A DNA stretch of 15,067 nt from an uncultured Bacilli bacterium (GCA_947624695.1 CANQLN010000013.1:1-15067); one strand, 5' to 3'. Shown: positions 1 through 7,575, counted from the first letter of the stretch. A program made the numbers and translations. Notes: generated by a model not told the origin, from the letters alone.

Positions 1-17
1 CAATGCTATTAACTTAA
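1..17 (+). repeat. Left terminal inverted repeat of the IS
   Basis: CAATGCTATTAACTTAA matches the reverse complement of 1508-1524 at 16 of 17 positions; the only difference is C versus T at position 6. It begins at the first base of the window. Confidence 0.9.
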
Positions 18-19
18 GG

Positions 20-54
20 AAAGATAGATTTAATTTAAAAAGTCTATCTTTTTT
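20..54 (+). terminator. Inward-facing hairpin upstream of the transposase
   Basis: AAAGATAGA (20-28) pairs perfectly with TCTATCTTT (43-51) around a 14-nt loop, and T residues follow to position 54. It looks like an intrinsic terminator placed between the IS end and the transposase start. It would stop transcription entering from outside the element. IS231-type elements are known to carry a stem-loop in this position, so the role is an inference by analogy. Confidence 0.6.
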
Positions 55-87
55 GATAGAATGAAAGTATAAAAAGGTGGTAATTAG

Positions 88-1395
88 GTGTTTAGTAAAT
101 ATATAGTAAAAAACATAAAAGAATATATTTTATCAAAGGAAGTAAAAGAACAATATAGAAAATCAAATATATTTTTTACAAGGGAAAGAAAAATGACATT
201 TGATAAAGTGGTATTTTATGGATTAAATAAGAGAGGGCTAACAAGCAAGATGGAAATAGAAGATTTTACAAAATTAATAAATATGGTAGATATTTCATCA
301 CCAGCAGTGTTAAAGCAAAGATTGAAATTAGATGGAAAAATATATTTAGATATGATGCATAATAACGTTGTAGATTTCTACGATAAGTTTTCCGATGAAG
401 TTAAGTTAATTAATGGATATATATTAACAGCAATAGATGGAAGTGATTTTGAAATACCGAATACCAAAACAACTAGATATGAATTTAATAAATGCCATGA
501 AAAGGAATGTGTTGCGAGAGCAAGTGTATCTAATATATTTGATATATTAAATCATTATATAATTGATACGATTATAGAACAATATGATTATTCAGAAAGA
601 AAAATGGCAGAAGAACATTTAAAAACGATAAAGTCACTAAATTTAAAGTATCCAATCATTAGAACAGCAGATAGAGGATATCCTTGTATAGTAGATATAT
701 ATTATTCTATACAAAATGATGATAAGTTTGTATATAGATTAAAAAAGAGTGATTTTAAAAAAGGCATTCAAAATATGCTTACTAAAGATGAAATGATTAC
801 TATACCATATCAATATGATAGAATTAGATATTTAAAAAAAGACTATCCAGATTTTTATGAAATTATGGAAAAAACTAAAGAAGATATAAAAGTAAGAGTT
901 GTTAAAATTAACAACAAATATGGAGAAGAAATTATTTTAATTACAAATTTAGAAAAAGAAAAATTTGATTATGATACAATGATTGAAATATATAGATTAA
1001 GATGGGAAATAGAAACAAATTATCATTTACTTAAAGAAAGTTTAAAAATAGAAACAATTACAAGTAGTTTTAAAACAATTATAGAACAAGATGTATATTC
1101 TCAAATGTTAGTTTTTAATATTATTGAATCATTTGCTAATGATTCAATAAAAAATATAGATCAAACAAAATATAAAAATGAGGTTAAAATAAATATGAAT
1201 ATGGCTGTTGGATTTGTTAAAAAATCGTTAATTATTATAATGTTAGAAAATGATGATAAAAAGAAAACTGAAATGTTTGATAACCTTATTAAAAAGATTC
1301 AAAAATATATTGTTCCGATAAAGAAAGATAGACATTATCCGAGAAATAAAAACAAGAAAAATAAATATTCAATAAACAAAAGAAAATCATTTTAA
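88..1395 (+). CDS. IS4-family DDE transposase
   Basis: Cut-and-paste transposase of 435 residues that would bind the inverted repeats and move the element. The catalytic DDE triad is visible: D117 in AIDGSD, D195 in TADRGY, and E309. E309 sits in the IS4 YREK signature with exact spacing (Y302, R305, E309, K316). The C-terminus is strongly basic. It starts at GTG 88, preceded by AGGTGG at 75-80 with a 7-nt spacer. It is full length with no frameshift. ATA isoleucine and AGA arginine codons are frequent, especially in the first half, and the composition differs somewhat from the flanking genes. This is consistent with a mobile origin. No convincing promoter is visible between the upstream hairpin and the start. 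Confidence 0.93.
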   Translation: MFSKYIVKNIKEYILSKEVKEQYRKSNIFFTRERKMTFDKVVFYGLNKRGLTSKMEIEDFTKLINMVDISSPAVLKQRLKLDGKIYLDMMHNNVVDFYDKFSDEVKLINGYILTAIDGSDFEIPNTKTTRYEFNKCHEKECVARASVSNIFDILNHYIIDTIIEQYDYSERKMAEEHLKTIKSLNLKYPIIRTADRGYPCIVDIYYSIQNDDKFVYRLKKSDFKKGIQNMLTKDEMITIPYQYDRIRYLKKDYPDFYEIMEKTKEDIKVRVVKINNKYGEEIILITNLEKEKFDYDTMIEIYRLRWEIETNYHLLKESLKIETITSSFKTIIEQDVYSQMLVFNIIESFANDSIKNIDQTKYKNEVKINMNMAVGFVKKSLIIIMLENDDKKKTEMFDNLIKKIQKYIVPIKKDRHYPRNKNKKNKYSINKRKSF

Positions 1396-1463
1396 ATACA
1401 ATTACATTTATAATAAAAATTTTTTTTGCGTGCAGTAATTTGAGTTTATCTTTTTCACGATAT

Positions 1464-1490
1464 AAAAAATAGAGTTACTAAAACTCTATT
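1464..1490 (-). terminator. Inward-facing terminator hairpin at the right end of the IS
   Basis: AATAGAGTT (1468-1476) pairs perfectly with AACTCTATT (1482-1490) around a 5-nt loop. The U-run lies on the minus-strand reading (complement of the A-run 1464-1469), so it would stop transcription entering the IS from the copA side. In the plus direction the hairpin has no following T-run, so it is a poor terminator for the transposase. Confidence 0.65.
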
Positions 1491-1507
1491 CATCAATTTG
1501 TAAAATA

Positions 1508-1524
1508 TTAAGTTAATAACATTG
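1508..1524 (-). repeat. Right terminal inverted repeat of the IS
   Basis: The reverse complement reads CAATGTTATTAACTTAA, a 16/17 match to bases 1-17. It marks the right boundary of the element; base 1525 onward is host DNA. Confidence 0.9.
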
Positions 1525-1525
1525 G

Positions 1526-1549
1526 AAAAAAAGTAACCTTTTGGGGTTA
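1526..1549 (-). terminator. copA intrinsic terminator
   Basis: On the minus strand, two bases after the copA stop codon, TAACC pairs with GGTTA (arms 1545-1549 and 1534-1538) around a 6-nt loop. One C and then seven U follow (complement of 1526-1532). The U-tract runs to within two bases of the IS boundary. Confidence 0.7.
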
Positions 1550-1551
1550 TT

Positions 1552-3717
1552 TTATATATTTCTTAATCTTAGGGCATTAAATACAACACATAAACTAGAT
1601 AACATCATGGCTGCACTTGCAATCATCGGGTTTATTTCTAAACCTATATTTTGGAAAAGACCGATAGCAAGAGGGATCATCAATATATTGTAAAAGAAGG
1701 CCCAAAAAAGATTTTGCTTTATGTTGCGCAATGTTTTACGACCAATTTTTAAAAAGGTTACAAGACAGTTTATATTATCATTGGTGATGATAACATCAGA
1801 AGAATTATTGGCTATGTCTGTACTACCTTTAAAACTAATACCAATATTTGCTGTGGCGAGCGATGGAGCATCATTTATTCCATCACCTACCATGGCAACT
1901 TTGTGGTTATTCGCTTGTAATTCTTTGATATATTTTGTTTTATCTTTAGGCATTACATTGGCAATGATATTATTTATTTTAAGTTCATCACCAATCATTT
2001 GGGCTGTTTTTTCATTATCACCGGTAAGCATAACAACATTGTAGCCTAGTTTTTTTAGAGTCTGTATTGTTTGCTTGGCTTCTTTTCTAATTATATCTTT
2101 TACCCCAATTAGACCAATTATAGAATTATTTTCTAATACATAAATAATACTATTACCATTATTTGCTAATTTTTTTTCATCTTGCTTGTGTTCGTTTTTT
2201 ATATTTTCTAGAATTTTACTATTTCCTAAAGAATAACTTTTATTACCTATTTTAGCTTTAATTCCTTGGCCAGATAATTCTTGATAATTTGTAACTTTTA
2301 ATTTTTCCACATTGTATTTATTAAATGATTTTGCTATTGGATGGGAAGAATTATTTTCAACATTAGCCACAATATTTAGTAACTTTTTATCGCTTAAATT
2401 TGAGTAGTTATATAATTTACTAACATGTAAATTGCCATAAGTTAATGTTCCCGTTTTATCAAAAACGATTGTATCAATATGAGAAGCAATTTCTAGTGTT
2501 TCACTAGATTTTATTAAAATATTTTTTTTAGCAGATGTACCAATTGAAACGACGATGGCTAAAGGTGTAGCTAAACCTAAAGCGCAAGGGCAAGCGACAA
2601 GTAAGACAGTTACCATATGAATTAAACTACTATTTAAGGAAAAGGTAAGAAACATATAAATAATAAATGTTAAAAAGGCGATTATTAAAATAATAGGGAC
2701 AAAATAAGAACTTACTTTATCGGCTATTTTAGAAATAGGCATTTTGGAGTTACTTGCTTCCAAAACTAAGTGAACCATTTCAGAAATGGTTGATAAGGGG
2801 CCAATTTTTAAAGCTTGGTATTCGATGGTTCCATCATAATTTATTGATCCCGCCATCACACTTTCACCAACACTTTTTTTAACTGGTTTAGATTCACCGG
2901 TAATAAAAGACTCATCAAAATGGGCAGAGCCACTTACAATTTTACCATCAACAGCGATTTTCATTCCGGGTTTAGCAATTAAAATATCATTTACTTGAAC
3001 TTCATCGATGGTAACTTCTTTTTCACCGTCTTTGGTTTTTATTAAGGCATGCTCAGGTGTTACTTGGACTAATTCTTTAATAGCTTCTTTGGTTTTTTCT
3101 TTGCTATTTTTATCAATGTATCTACCTAATTTGATAAAAAGAATAATCATGCAAACAGATTCAAAATATAAATTACCAGGTTTTCCAAAGATAATTAAAA
3201 GCATGTTTACACTGCTATATAAAAAGCTAACTAAAACGCCAATGGTTACTAGTGTATCCATATTAGGAGATCTATGAATTATATTTTTTAGGCCAGATAT
3301 GATTATGTCTTTGCCATAAATTAGATAAATAATAGTAAGAATAAATAATGTTACAGCATAATTTATCGGATGCTTCATCATATTTAAAAATGGAATTACT
3401 GGCAAATGAAACATAGGGGCCATAGAAATATACATAATAAAAATGATTAATACGCCAAGGAAAATTAAGTAAATTTTATTGTTATCTTTTTTATTTTCTT
3501 CATGGTCATCATAGATGCCACCATATTTATATCCTGATTCATCAATATATTTACCAATGGTTTTTATATCGATATTTTCGTAATAAATAAGGGCTTGGCC
3601 TAAAACTAAATTTACGCTTACATCTATAATGCCAGGTTGTTTTTTTAAATATTTTTCAACATGATTAGAGCAAGCTGAGCAAGTCATATTATTAACTTTT
3701 ACAATTATTTTTTGCAT
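1552..3717 (-). CDS. copA: Copper-exporting P1B-type ATPase
   Basis: Membrane pump that exports Cu(I) using ATP. Visible in order over 721 residues: one N-terminal heavy-metal-associated domain with MTCSAC (Cys13, Cys16); membrane helices beginning near residue 82; actuator motif TGES at 273-276; transmembrane metal-site motif CPC at 376-378; phosphorylation motif DKTGT with Asp420; the nucleotide-domain HP at 459-460; TGDN at 565-568; and GDGINDAP at 611-618. The last helices carry YN (676-677) and M704-x-x-S-S, which together with CPC form the Cu(I)-selective signature. Length is normal for a single-HMA CopA. AAAGGA lies just upstream of the ATG. It has its own promoter, and a terminator separates it from the upstream lipoprotein gene. 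No copZ chaperone, csoR or copY is adjacent. Confidence 0.95.
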   Translation of the reverse strand: MQKIIVKVNNMTCSACSNHVEKYLKKQPGIIDVSVNLVLGQALIYYENIDIKTIGKYIDESGYKYGGIYDDHEENKKDNNKIYLIFLGVLIIFIMYISMAPMFHLPVIPFLNMMKHPINYAVTLFILTIIYLIYGKDIIISGLKNIIHRSPNMDTLVTIGVLVSFLYSSVNMLLIIFGKPGNLYFESVCMIILFIKLGRYIDKNSKEKTKEAIKELVQVTPEHALIKTKDGEKEVTIDEVQVNDILIAKPGMKIAVDGKIVSGSAHFDESFITGESKPVKKSVGESVMAGSINYDGTIEYQALKIGPLSTISEMVHLVLEASNSKMPISKIADKVSSYFVPIILIIAFLTFIIYMFLTFSLNSSLIHMVTVLLVACPCALGLATPLAIVVSIGTSAKKNILIKSSETLEIASHIDTIVFDKTGTLTYGNLHVSKLYNYSNLSDKKLLNIVANVENNSSHPIAKSFNKYNVEKLKVTNYQELSGQGIKAKIGNKSYSLGNSKILENIKNEHKQDEKKLANNGNSIIYVLENNSIIGLIGVKDIIRKEAKQTIQTLKKLGYNVVMLTGDNEKTAQMIGDELKINNIIANVMPKDKTKYIKELQANNHKVAMVGDGINDAPSLATANIGISFKGSTDIANNSSDVIITNDNINCLVTFLKIGRKTLRNIKQNLFWAFFYNILMIPLAIGLFQNIGLEINPMIASAAMMLSSLCVVFNALRLRNI

Positions 3718-3740
3718 AATACTGTCCTTTCTTCTTTAAT

Positions 3741-3769
3741 ATTATCGCTCTTAGCTAATTTTTTTTCAA
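3741..3769 (-). promoter_or_regulatory. Predicted sigma-A-type promoter of copA
   Basis: On the minus strand, TTGAAA (3769-3764) and GATAAT (3746-3741) are 17 nt apart, upstream of the AAAGGA ribosome binding site of copA. The promoter lies directly after the terminator of the upstream gene, so copA is probably monocistronic. I see no TACA-x-x-TGTA cop box or clear CsoR palindrome here. Confidence 0.65.
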
Positions 3770-3770
3770 T

Positions 3771-3802
3771 AAAAAAAAATAATACCAAAGTTTGATATTA
3801 TT
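3771..3802 (-). terminator. Strong intrinsic terminator of the lipoprotein gene
   Basis: On the minus strand, AATAATA (3802-3796) pairs with TATTATT (3784-3778). The inner part of the stem continues through a G-U pair and CAA/TTG to a very short loop. A run of U residues follows (complement of the A-run 3771-3777). The TAA stop codon of the lipoprotein gene lies inside the first arm. Confidence 0.8.
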
Positions 3803-4274
3803 TTATCTCGCAAGTCGCGCCATCTTTTTCGGCTGCTTCTTTACTTTCTTCTAAAGTGCTTTCATCTTCTTTTAAGCCTTCAAAGCCTTGTTCTTTTAAT
3901 ATTTCGTCGCTTGCGTTTGGAATGTCAATATCTAAAGTTGTATTATATTCGTAGTTTTGATCATTAACACTCACAGTTAAGCTAACGCCATCTTTGTTAA
4001 ATTCTTCATTATCTTTGGCCATTGTTTCTTTAAACATGTCCCAATTTTCTTTTATAGTGGAATCAGTAATTGCCGTTTTAACTGATAAGGTCATATGGTT
4101 TAGTTTATCATTTTTATAAGTCATTGAAACTACTTGTTCAATATTCATGCCATCTTCATTTTCAGTAGTCGTACAAACTAATTCTTGCTCTTTTTCCTCC
4201 ATTTTATTTTCACTACAACCTGTAAGTAATACAACAACTAAGAAACTTAATAATATCATGCTAATTTTTTTCAT
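3798..4274 (-). CDS. Small cell-surface lipoprotein of unknown function
   Basis: 158-residue prolipoprotein. MKK, then a hydrophobic stretch (residues 4-17), then the lipobox LTGC with the lipidated Cys20. This predicts export and anchoring on the outer face of the membrane. The mature part is acidic and lysine-rich and contains two further cysteines (Cys34 and Cys155, near its two ends) that could form a disulfide. The middle has alternating beta-type segments (about 48-70 and 97-118), loosely reminiscent of YehR/DUF1307-type lipoproteins, but I am not sure of that family. The start is ATG 4274 because GGAGGT (4286-4281) lies 6 nt upstream. An in-frame codon at 4295 would put that Shine-Dalgarno inside the gene. 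It is its own transcription unit, with an extended -10 upstream and a terminator at its stop codon. Confidence 0.85.
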   Translation of the reverse strand: MKKISMILLSFLVVVLLTGCSENKMEEKEQELVCTTTENEDGMNIEQVVSMTYKNDKLNHMTLSVKTAITDSTIKENWDMFKETMAKDNEEFNKDGVSLTVSVNDQNYEYNTTLDIDIPNASDEILKEQGFEGLKEDESTLEESKEAAEKDGATCEIK

Positions 4275-4296
4275 TTTTTTACCTCCACATAACATT

Positions 4297-4305
4297 ATTA
4301 TAACA
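4297..4305 (-). promoter_or_regulatory. Extended -10 promoter of the lipoprotein gene
   Basis: The minus strand reads TGTTATAAT (4305-4297), an extended -10 element about 22 nt upstream of the start codon. The -35 region is only a T-run from the preceding terminator, so the extended -10 probably carries the promoter. Confidence 0.55.
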
Positions 4306-4320
4306 TGGGTAAATAAATTA

Positions 4321-4345
4321 AAAAAGCGAAAAATGTTATTCGCTT
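4321..4345 (-). terminator. Intrinsic terminator of the large ABC transporter gene
   Basis: On the minus strand, AAGCGAA (4345-4339) pairs perfectly with TTCGCTT (4330-4324). The 8-nt loop holds the TAA stop codon of the ABC gene (4338-4336). A U-rich stretch follows (complement of 4323-4311). Confidence 0.8.
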
Positions 4346-7300
4346 CTTAAAGCCTCCACAGGATCTTTTTTAGATGCTGCTTTGGCTGGTATTAAACCAC
4401 CAATCAAAGTTAAGATAATTGATAAAATAACTAAGATAATCGCATTATTGATACTTAAAGCTGCCGATAATGGGATATTACCAGTAAAGTGATGTAATAC
4501 TTTATTGATTATTGGTATTAATGTGTATGTTATGCCAATACCAAACAAACCTGATAGAAGGCCAATTATAAATGTCTCGGCATTAAAGATAGAAGATATA
4601 TTCCCTTTAGAGGCTCCAATAGCTCTTAAAATACCAATTTCTTTAGTTCTTTCATATACAGATATATAGGTAATGACACCAATCATGATACTAGAAACGA
4701 CAAGAGAAATAGATACAAATGCAATTAAGACATAACTTACAGCATTGACTATGGTTTTAACTGATGACATTAAAATGCCTGTTGTATCGGAGTATTTTAT
4801 TTCTTTTTCTTGATCCGCATTTTGATTATACTCATCTATAAATGATAGAAAGTGTTCTTTGCCTTCAAAACTATTAAAGTAAAAGGACATATAGGTTGGT
4901 TCTTCAATGTTTTGGTAACCTAAAGATATTAAGTTAGACTTTTGAGTTGTCTTGGTTTTATTCATCATGGCATTTACAACCCTGGATAGTTCTTCTTCAC
5001 TAAAGTTTAAAGAAAAGGCAGAGGCAATTTTATCTTGATCAATGTTAAAGGCATTAGCAAATTTATTAGTTAAGTTAGATGTCAACTCCCCTACTTTAGT
5101 TAAAACGTTTTTTTTCATTAAAGCTTCGGTCATAGCTTTAGCCATTGTTTCTTTGGTTTTTACTATAGCCACATTTTCAAGGTAAGCTTTAATAATTTGG
5201 GTTTTTAACTCATCTACGATAGTAGCTTTAGGATTTTTTTCGTCAACTGGATATTTAGGATTCATTTTAAGCATGTATTCATTATAGGCGGTGATATAAC
5301 TTTGAAGTAATCCTTTTAATAAACCTTGATAAGTAGTATTTAATGTTTCTGAAGGAACTACATATTTATTTTCCATATCTTTTAACTTAGCATTCGCACC
5401 TTTTAAGTAACTATTAACAATGTTATCGATATCATTTTGCGAAAATTCTTTTTTGATGGTAGTAAATATTTCATTTGAAAAAGTACTTAAATTAGTATTA
5501 AACAATTCTGCAGCTTTAGTTGTATCCGTTGTAATAGAGTTATTTATTTCATTCATATAATTTTTAGTTTGCTCTTCTAGTTGCTTTTGATCAATGTTAA
5601 CATTAAAAGCACTTTGAAGTTTATCATTATCAATTTTAACTAAGTCAGAAAATTCAAAATCAAAATCATTTTTTTGATTAGCAAATTCATTACCAGAGAA
5701 AACATCAATATCAGCATTTTCTAATTGTTTTTTAACAATATCTGTATCTTTAGCATAATCAATAAGATACTTAGTTAAGTCTGATGTATATAAAACGCCA
5801 GGGTTTAAGGCCATAGATGTTACCTCACTTTTTGGACTTACAATACCGACAATTTTTAATTTCATGGCTTTATCATATAACTCTTGCATGTAATTTTCAT
5901 CTTGAGACATGTCTTCATAAACATTATATTTAGAATTATATTTATATGTATCAGATGGCATGATTAAGCGTAAGTCAACATTTAGCAAATCTTCATAAGT
6001 AAGGGTCATAGGTTCATTATTAATATCAATTGACTGGCCATTCATAATGCTAGTAACTAATTTGGTAAGTTCATCAGTATCTCTAAGGCCTAAAGAATAA
6101 ACAAGTAGATCAGAAATAGAATTTGGTTCGGATAAAACAATGATCATTTCATCATAATTAGTTGGCCATCTGCCTTTTAAAACGTCATAATCTTTTTCTA
6201 TTTCTTCTCGGTTATCAACTATCTGCGAGAAAATTGAAGTCATTGATGAGTAAGAATTCATGATGCTATCACTTCCAAGCATAGCACTGAATAAATTGCT
6301 AGGGTTTAGTCTTGCTAATTTATTTGTGGCATCAATGGTGTAGATGTTTGGATCAACACTGTAGGAATTTTGAATATTACTTAAGTCATCTTTGATTTGA
6401 TCATTATGTACTTCGATATAATTTTTAAAGCTTTTTAAGTCATTGGTACTAACTGATGATAACATCGAGGTAATGTATTGTTGTTCTTTAACGGTGTTAG
6501 AGTTATTTGTTTCACCATTTTGGCTTCGCATACTTAATAATAGGCTTGTTAAGTCCGCGGATTCTTGGCTTATAACAAGGGGATATGATGTTAATGTGTC
6601 TTCTTGAATATAATCGACATAATTTTGAAAGCCGGTTGAAACCGCTAATATTAACGCTATACCAATTATTCCGATGGAGCCGGCAACAGACACTAAAACG
6701 GTTCTAGCTTTTTTGGTCATTAAGTTGTTAAAAGATAAAGATAAGGCAGTTAAAAAAGACATTTTGGTTTTTTTGGTTTTATTTAATTGTTCTTTTTCAT
6801 CTTCTTTGGTGTTTATTTTACCATCATAATAATTGGAATCAGAAACAATTTTGCCATCTTTAATATTAATTATCCTATTTGAATATTTTTGGGCTAGGTC
6901 AGGGTTATGTGTAACCATTATTACTAGTTTGTCTTCGGATATTTTTTTAAGTAGTTCCATGATTTGCACGGATGTATCAGAATCAAGCGCGCCAGTTGGT
7001 TCATCGGCAAGGATTATTTCAGGGTTATTTATTAAGGCTCTTGCGATGGCTACTCTTTGCATTTGGCCGCCTGATAATTGGTTAGGTTTTTTGTTTATAT
7101 GTTTTTCTAATCCAACTTCTTTTAAAGCATTTATGGCTCTTTTTTTTCTTTCATTTTTAGATATTCCGGATAAAGTTAAGGCAAGTTCAACGTTTTTTAA
7201 AACTGTTTGATGGGATATTAAATTATAGCTTTGAAAGATGAAACCAACGCGATGGTTACGGTAAGAATCCCAATCCCGATCTTTAAATTTTTTGGTGCTT

Positions 7301-7500
7301 ATTTCATTTACAATAATATCTCCACTTGTATAGGTATCTAAGCCCCCAATGATATTTAAAAAGGTTGTTTTCCCAGAACCAGATGGGCCTAAAATGGCGG
7401 CAAATTCATGTCTTCGAAAATTGACGCTGACATCATCTAAGGCTTTTTGTTCATAACCTGTAGTTTTATAAATTTTATTAATGTGTTTAATTTCAATCAA
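4336..7500 (-). CDS. Fused ABC ATPase-permease, MacB-like, with a very large extracellular domain
   Basis: 1054 residues from the chosen start. The N-terminal ATPase has Walker A GPSGSGKT (38-45), signature LSGGQ (142-146), Walker B ILADE (163-167) and H-loop His198. A linker and one membrane helix (about 270-288) follow. Then comes an extracellular region of about 615 residues, and a C-terminal FtsX region from about 907 with three helices and the motif ERTKEIGILRAIGAS. This is the MacB layout, in which the pump drives movements of the extracellular domain rather than carrying solute through a channel. MacB's own domain is roughly 200 residues, so this one is far larger. The substrate is unknown; export of a peptide, lipid or lipoprotein is plausible. 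I chose TTG 7500 because AAAGGTGATG (7515-7506) sits 5 nt upstream. The longer GTG start at 7548 overlaps the TATAAT of the promoter. The gene is divergent from the 178-residue hypothetical. Confidence 0.88.
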   Translation of the reverse strand: MIEIKHINKIYKTTGYEQKALDDVSVNFRRHEFAAILGPSGSGKTTFLNIIGGLDTYTSGDIIVNEISTKKFKDRDWDSYRNHRVGFIFQSYNLISHQTVLKNVELALTLSGISKNERKKRAINALKEVGLEKHINKKPNQLSGGQMQRVAIARALINNPEIILADEPTGALDSDTSVQIMELLKKISEDKLVIMVTHNPDLAQKYSNRIINIKDGKIVSDSNYYDGKINTKEDEKEQLNKTKKTKMSFLTALSLSFNNLMTKKARTVLVSVAGSIGIIGIALILAVSTGFQNYVDYIQEDTLTSYPLVISQESADLTSLLLSMRSQNGETNNSNTVKEQQYITSMLSSVSTNDLKSFKNYIEVHNDQIKDDLSNIQNSYSVDPNIYTIDATNKLARLNPSNLFSAMLGSDSIMNSYSSMTSIFSQIVDNREEIEKDYDVLKGRWPTNYDEMIIVLSEPNSISDLLVYSLGLRDTDELTKLVTSIMNGQSIDINNEPMTLTYEDLLNVDLRLIMPSDTYKYNSKYNVYEDMSQDENYMQELYDKAMKLKIVGIVSPKSEVTSMALNPGVLYTSDLTKYLIDYAKDTDIVKKQLENADIDVFSGNEFANQKNDFDFEFSDLVKIDNDKLQSAFNVNIDQKQLEEQTKNYMNEINNSITTDTTKAAELFNTNLSTFSNEIFTTIKKEFSQNDIDNIVNSYLKGANAKLKDMENKYVVPSETLNTTYQGLLKGLLQSYITAYNEYMLKMNPKYPVDEKNPKATIVDELKTQIIKAYLENVAIVKTKETMAKAMTEALMKKNVLTKVGELTSNLTNKFANAFNIDQDKIASAFSLNFSEEELSRVVNAMMNKTKTTQKSNLISLGYQNIEEPTYMSFYFNSFEGKEHFLSFIDEYNQNADQEKEIKYSDTTGILMSSVKTIVNAVSYVLIAFVSISLVVSSIMIGVITYISVYERTKEIGILRAIGASKGNISSIFNAETFIIGLLSGLFGIGITYTLIPIINKVLHHFTGNIPLSAALSINNAIILVILSIILTLIGGLIPAKAASKKDPVEALRSE

Positions 7501-7505
7501 TTTTT

Positions 7506-7515
7506 CATCACCTTT
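7506..7515 (-). promoter_or_regulatory. Ribosome binding site deciding the TTG start of the ABC gene
   Basis: The minus strand reads AAAGGTGATG, close to the ideal AAGGAGGTGAT anti-16S sequence, 5 nt before TTG 7500. The alternative GTG at 7548 has no such site and overlaps the -10 element. Confidence 0.7.
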
Positions 7516-7539
7516 AATCTTTACTTTTCCTTTCTTGAT

Positions 7540-7545
7540 ATTATA
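7540..7545 (-). promoter_or_regulatory. -10 element of the large ABC gene
   Basis: TATAAT on the minus strand, 40 nt upstream of the TTG start, giving a leader of roughly 30 nt that contains the ribosome binding site. No good -35 is visible 17 nt further upstream (TACCAT), so an activator may be needed. Confidence 0.5.
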
Positions 7546-7569
7546 CACTATTTCACATTATTATGGTAC

Positions 7570-7575
7570 TATAAT
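7570..7575 (+). promoter_or_regulatory. Candidate -10 element of the 178-residue hypothetical gene
   Basis: TATAAT on the plus strand, back to back with the minus-strand TATAAT at 7540-7545, so the two transcription units diverge from a region of about 35 bp. The -35 is weak. An alternative pair, TTTACT (7588-7593) and TACAAT (7611-7616) with 17-nt spacing, would start transcription almost at the ribosome binding site and is less likely. Confidence 0.4.

Larger units (their letters stand above)
1..1524 (+). mobile_element. IS4-family insertion sequence, essentially complete
   Basis: The element is bounded by near-perfect inverted repeats at 1-17 and 1508-1524 and holds one transposase gene reading left to right. 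Its size of about 1.5 kb and the transposase motifs fit the IS4 family. From memory, the terminal sequence (CAATG...ATTAACTTAA) resembles the ends of the IS231 subgroup. The left repeat starts at base 1, so one or two outer bases and the left copy of any target duplication lie outside the window. On the right, host sequence begins at about 1525, directly against the U-tract of the copA terminator. The gene is intact, so the element may be active. Confidence 0.9.

Noticed and set aside
1721..2044. Plus-strand open frames inside copA, the ABC genes, the kinase and others
   Set aside because: They lie antisense to genes with clear catalytic motifs, lack ribosome binding sites and encode only hydrophobic mirror sequences.
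7501..7548. Upstream GTG start for the large ABC gene
   Set aside because: It overlaps the TATAAT of the gene's own promoter, and a strong ribosome binding site sits before TTG 7500.
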